Notes under the pieces: model-generated
The model's database searches: none
What the model was told of the DNA's origin: nothing
Seen by the model: only the letters and a program-made list of their open reading frames with translations
Translations under genes and position numbers: made by a program
DNA from: Bacillota bacterium
Lineage (GTDB): Bacteria; Bacillota; UBA4882; UBA8346
Assembly: GCA_003501365.1 (NCBI GenBank)
Contig: DNPP01000122.1
Location: forward strand, 1 to 24,304
DNA: 24,304 nt
Direction of reading: 5' to 3'
Shown: positions 22,183 to 24,304 of the stretch, in pieces
How the letters are laid out: every line of letters starts with the position of its first letter
Position numbering within the stretch: the stretch's first letter is position 1

Positions 22183-22956
22183 ATGAAAAAGACAGTTATT
22201 GTTTTATTTTTAACATTGATCCTGGCGGTTTCTTTAGCGGGATGCGGCGGAGGTAGTGGAGGTGAAAGTCCGGATAAGCCGACAGGTCCGACTGGGACAA
22301 TGACAGTAACGGATATAGATGGTAATGTTTATCACACAATTACTATTGGTTCTCAGACCTGGATGAAAGAAAATCTTCGTACGACAAAATACAATGATGG
22401 TGTAGCGATATCAAACATCACAGATGCAACTGCTTGGTGGCAGACATCAGTTTCGACGACTATCGGAGCCTATTGTAATTATAATAATAATGCAGCCAAT
22501 GCAAATGTATATGGAAAAATATACAATTGGAATGTAGTCAGTACAGGCAAATTGTGCCCTCCCGGATGGCATGTTCCAACCAATGATGAATGGGATGTTC
22601 TCCAGAACTATTTAATTGCCAATGGGTATAATTATGATAACACGACGACAGGTAATAAAATCGGCAAATCATTGGCCTATACTTCGGGGTGGAATACATC
22701 ATCCGAAACTGGTGACGTCGGTAATAACCAGATAAGCAACAATTCGAGCGGATTTACCGCGCTACCGGGTGGATATCGTGATGATAACGGTGTATTTGAT
22801 GCTTTAGGCCGAAATTGTTTCTTTTGGACCAGCACAGGGACTTCCTCCTCGAAATATGCTAATTATAAAAATATAAGTTACTTAGCGTCAGATTTATATA
22901 CAAATTATATGGCTTGCGGTTATTGTGGATTTTATGTTCGATGCATCAAGGACTAA
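22183..22956 (+). CDS. FISUMP-domain lipoprotein
   Basis: 257 residues. GGAGGAAACG precedes ATG. The signal peptide MKKTVIVLFLTLILAVSLAGC ends in an LAGC lipobox (C21). Residues about 37-257 are a Fibrobacter succinogenes major paralogous domain: VTDIDGNVYHTITIGSQTWM, then ENLRTTKYNDG, KLCPPGWHVPTNDEW, FTALPGGYRD and a GFYVRCIKD end, all hallmark blocks. The domain is common in secreted proteins of Fibrobacterota and Bacteroidota and rarer in Gram-positives, so lateral acquisition is plausible. Role unknown, probably surface attachment or binding. The N-terminus is shared with the upstream lipoprotein (see findings). A terminator lies 145 bases downstream. Confidence 0.9.
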   Translation: MKKTVIVLFLTLILAVSLAGCGGGSGGESPDKPTGPTGTMTVTDIDGNVYHTITIGSQTWMKENLRTTKYNDGVAISNITDATAWWQTSVSTTIGAYCNYNNNAANANVYGKIYNWNVVSTGKLCPPGWHVPTNDEWDVLQNYLIANGYNYDNTTTGNKIGKSLAYTSGWNTSSETGDVGNNQISNNSSGFTALPGGYRDDNGVFDALGRNCFFWTSTGTSSSKYANYKNISYLASDLYTNYMACGYCGFYVRCIKD

Positions 22957-23100
22957 ATTCAACAAATCGTAAAGAAAGGACTCCCCGGGAGAACTAACAA
23001 TGTATCACTTAATTTCTTTCTGACCCGGATTGTTTAGGCATAGTACCGACAGATTTAATTTCATCCGGGGATAATGTATTGTCAAATTAACTACTTGTTG

Positions 23101-23132
23101 AAGGAGCTCGAAATGATCGAGGTCCTTTTTTT
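23101..23132 (+). terminator. Intrinsic terminator
   Basis: AAGGAGCTCGA (23101-23111) pairs with TCGAGGTCCTT (23117-23127), one mismatch, followed by a T tract. It ends the FISUMP lipoprotein transcript. Confidence 0.8.
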
Positions 23133-23340
23133 CAACGCTTTTGAATGATATTGTTTTATTGTTCTTCTGTTATGGAATTTCGGTTAACAAATTGATTTAA
23201 TATGGATGGATCGTTATTGATATGTAAAAAGCGCAAAAGGATACGGCTTAATTTACCTGCAAGCTTATATGAATACCATCTGAATTAAGAGATCACTTTG
23301 AGGGGCCGACTATCTTTCGGTGAATGCTAGACATAATGAA

Positions 23341-23385
23341 AAAGAGGCTGCCGGAGGTTTTACTTCTGGTACAGCCCCTTTTGCT
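23341..23385. terminator. Bidirectional intrinsic terminator
   Basis: AAAGAGGCTG (23341-23350) pairs with CAGCCCCTTT (23372-23381), one mismatch, with an inner CCGGAGG/CTTCTGG pairing. A T-rich tract follows on the plus strand and an A-run precedes it, so it also gives a T tract on the minus strand. On the minus strand it lies just after the 18-residue ORF. Confidence 0.7.
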
Positions 23386-23389
23386 TTTC

Positions 23390-23446
23390 TCATTTCTTCT
23401 TCGGCGGTTTCTTGGTTTCTTTCTTAATGGATTTTTCTTTGGACAT
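23390..23446 (-). CDS. 18-residue lysine-rich protein
   Basis: On the minus strand, AAAGGGAGGTGG (about 23451-23462) precedes an ATG at 23446, giving MSKEKSIKKETKKPPKKK and a TGA stop. Ten of 18 residues are Lys or Arg and there are two prolines. A strong ribosome binding site in front and a terminator right behind it argue that it is real. It would be soluble and strongly basic, able to bind nucleic acid or membranes. Function unknown. Confidence 0.6.
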   Translation of the reverse strand: MSKEKSIKKETKKPPKKK

Positions 23447-23625
23447 TGTTCCACCTCCCTTTGAAAATCTCCTATTAAGATTTTTACATTTCTTGGTTAT
23501 CTCCTGCCGCCGGAAAAGATTTCACAAAAATTTGGAAAGAAAAATCAAACTCATTTTTCCAGGAAGGATTTGTTGATCTAGAGGTGGAAATTAGAAATAA
23601 AATTTATGAATTTGGTTTAGTCTGA

Positions 23626-23674
23626 ATCCGGCAAGTACCTTCATTAATTTATATCAAATAGGAACTCGCCGGAT
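23626..23674. other. Long hairpin downstream of the minus-strand thiamine-binding-like gene
   Basis: ATCCGGCAAGTACC (23626-23639) pairs with GGAACTCGCCGGAT (23661-23674) at 12 of 14 positions, around a 21-base loop. It lies just after the stop of the gene at 23681-23920, but no T tract follows on that strand, so its terminator role is uncertain. Confidence 0.4.
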
Positions 23675-23680
23675 CGAGGT

Positions 23681-23920
23681 TTACGTGTTATTACTTAGAT
23701 TGATGACCATGGAAAATTCGGTACCGGCTTTTTTGGCCTCCTGATAAATTGATTGAAGGCCATCCCAGATTTGATTGGGATCTTCACTGTAAATGTAAGT
23801 GCTTTGGTTCCCGACCTCGTGTTTTAGCCCGGTTTTTTTAAGGGCCTCCAATGAATGATTGATGATCTGATCGGAATCGACTGTTTCTAAGGGAAATAAA
23901 GAGACTTCGCAGGTCAACAT
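23681..23920 (-). CDS. Small thiamine-binding-like protein (YkoF/MTH1187-type fold)
   Basis: 79 residues from ATG at 23920, with AAAGGAG 8 bases upstream; a GTG nine bases earlier is inside that site. The sequence MLTCEVSLFPLET, then INHSLEALKKTGLKHEVGNQ, STYIYSEDPNQIWDGL and FSMVINLS resembles the ferredoxin-like fold of the small thiamine/hydroxymethylpyrimidine-binding family. It is short and single-domain, as in the MTH1187 type. It may bind a thiamine precursor, but the ligand is not shown by the sequence. It stands alone between terminator-like hairpins and the divergent HD-GYP-type gene. Confidence 0.7.
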   Translation of the reverse strand: MLTCEVSLFPLETVDSDQIINHSLEALKKTGLKHEVGNQSTYIYSEDPNQIWDGLQSIYQEAKKAGTEFSMVINLSNNT

Positions 23921-24030
23921 GGAATTCACTCCTTTCGGATATAGATTGCCAAATATTATACGATTGCTATCAGGTATTTTAAGGTAAAGCCTTTATACGA
24001 AGGTCATTTTGCTAGGGAGGCATTCACGGC

Positions 24031-24304
24031 ATGCGTTTGATTGCAGTTGAAAGATTACAACCGGGAATGAAACTGGCCCGGGCCATTTTCCGGGAAGATG
24101 ATGGCGGAATATTGCTACGGCCCAATATTGAGCTGAAACCCTCCTACATTGATCGACTTAAAGCACTGAAATATCATTCGGTCTATATTTTAGATCCCCG
24201 CATTTCCCAAGATCAATTGATCCAAGAAGCAGTAAATGAAGAAACCCGCTTTAAAGCCAGGGGATTATTGAAAAAAGCGGCAGTTCAGTTATTAAAGGAT
24301 GAGA
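24031..24304 (+). CDS. N-terminus of an HD-GYP-type protein (partial)
   Basis: The ATG at 24031 has TAGGGAGG 10 bases upstream; the frame is open to the window edge (91 residues). MRLIAVERLQPGMKLARAIF, followed by EDDGGILLRPNIELKPSYI and KALKYHSVYILDP, matches the N-terminal module found before HD-GYP domains in cyclic di-GMP phosphodiesterases. The catalytic HD-GYP part lies outside the window, so activity cannot be judged. It is divergent from the thiamine-binding-like gene. Confidence 0.8.
   Translation, partial: MRLIAVERLQPGMKLARAIFREDDGGILLRPNIELKPSYIDRLKALKYHSVYILDPRISQDQLIQEAVNEETRFKARGLLKKAAVQLLKDE

Larger units (their letters stand above)
22957..23389. other. Gene-free stretch with two terminators
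   Basis: No open frame with a ribosome binding site is present. It holds the terminators at 23101-23132 and 23341-23385. Between them I see only A/T-rich sequence. Confidence 0.5.

Overview
The window looks like a chromosomal accessory region of a Gram-positive, Bacillota-type bacterium. This is inferred from strong AGGAGG-type ribosome binding sites, many GTG/TTG starts that are explained by those sites, a run of lipobox-bearing lipoproteins, intrinsic terminators and A+T-rich intergenic DNA. I cannot name the species. No tRNA, rRNA, transposase or CRISPR array is visible.

Layout. Positions 1-111 hold the tail of an unrecognised gene, followed by a terminator. Positions 597-3779 carry two paralogous membrane-anchored TIR proteins; the second has an added coiled coil and PDZ-like domain. 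Positions 3894-6330 encode a seven-helix-type sensor histidine kinase and an overlapping NarL/LuxR-type response regulator. A caspase-like (C14) protease follows at 6410-7348. Convergent with it is an overlapping minus-strand pair: a zinc-finger anti-sigma-like protein and a 558-residue protein of unknown function. At 10097-10780 is an acyltransferase that keeps the LuxI-type autoinducer-synthase residues at near-identical spacing. Positions 11013-16331 form a complete-looking RiPP cluster: small secreted protein, radical SAM/SPASM enzyme, 7-Cys precursor peptide, second radical SAM/SPASM enzyme, ABC exporter without a peptidase domain, and a ClpP-fold protease. Positions 16393-16958 are a decayed second copy of the zinc-finger/LuxI-like block. 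Positions 17152-22956 hold a family of secreted lipoproteins, two of them broken, plus a LuxR-type HTH fragment. The right end has an 18-residue lysine-rich ORF, a thiamine-binding-like small protein, and the start of an HD-GYP-type protein.

The most interesting signal is a regulatory element present four times (3793, 10793, 17045, 19868). Each copy has a TGACA-AA-TGTCA type palindrome, a second TGTCA-type site about 23 bp downstream, and then a sigma-A-like promoter whose -35 begins exactly 40 bases after the element's first base, with a 17-base spacer in every copy. The copies sit in front of the sensor kinase, the RiPP operon, a lipoprotein, and the HTH-fragment/lipoprotein region. Two of them lie directly behind the LuxI-like gene or its relic. 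My working model, which is inference, is a cell-density circuit: the LuxI-like enzyme makes an acylated signal, the membrane kinase and its regulator may sense it and control their own promoter, and the shared element turns on a RiPP and surface lipoproteins. A CRP/FNR-family protein encoded elsewhere is a serious alternative regulator, because the best copy also fits TGTGA-N6-TCACA. The TIR, caspase and zinc-finger genes nearby may form a separate defence or stress module.
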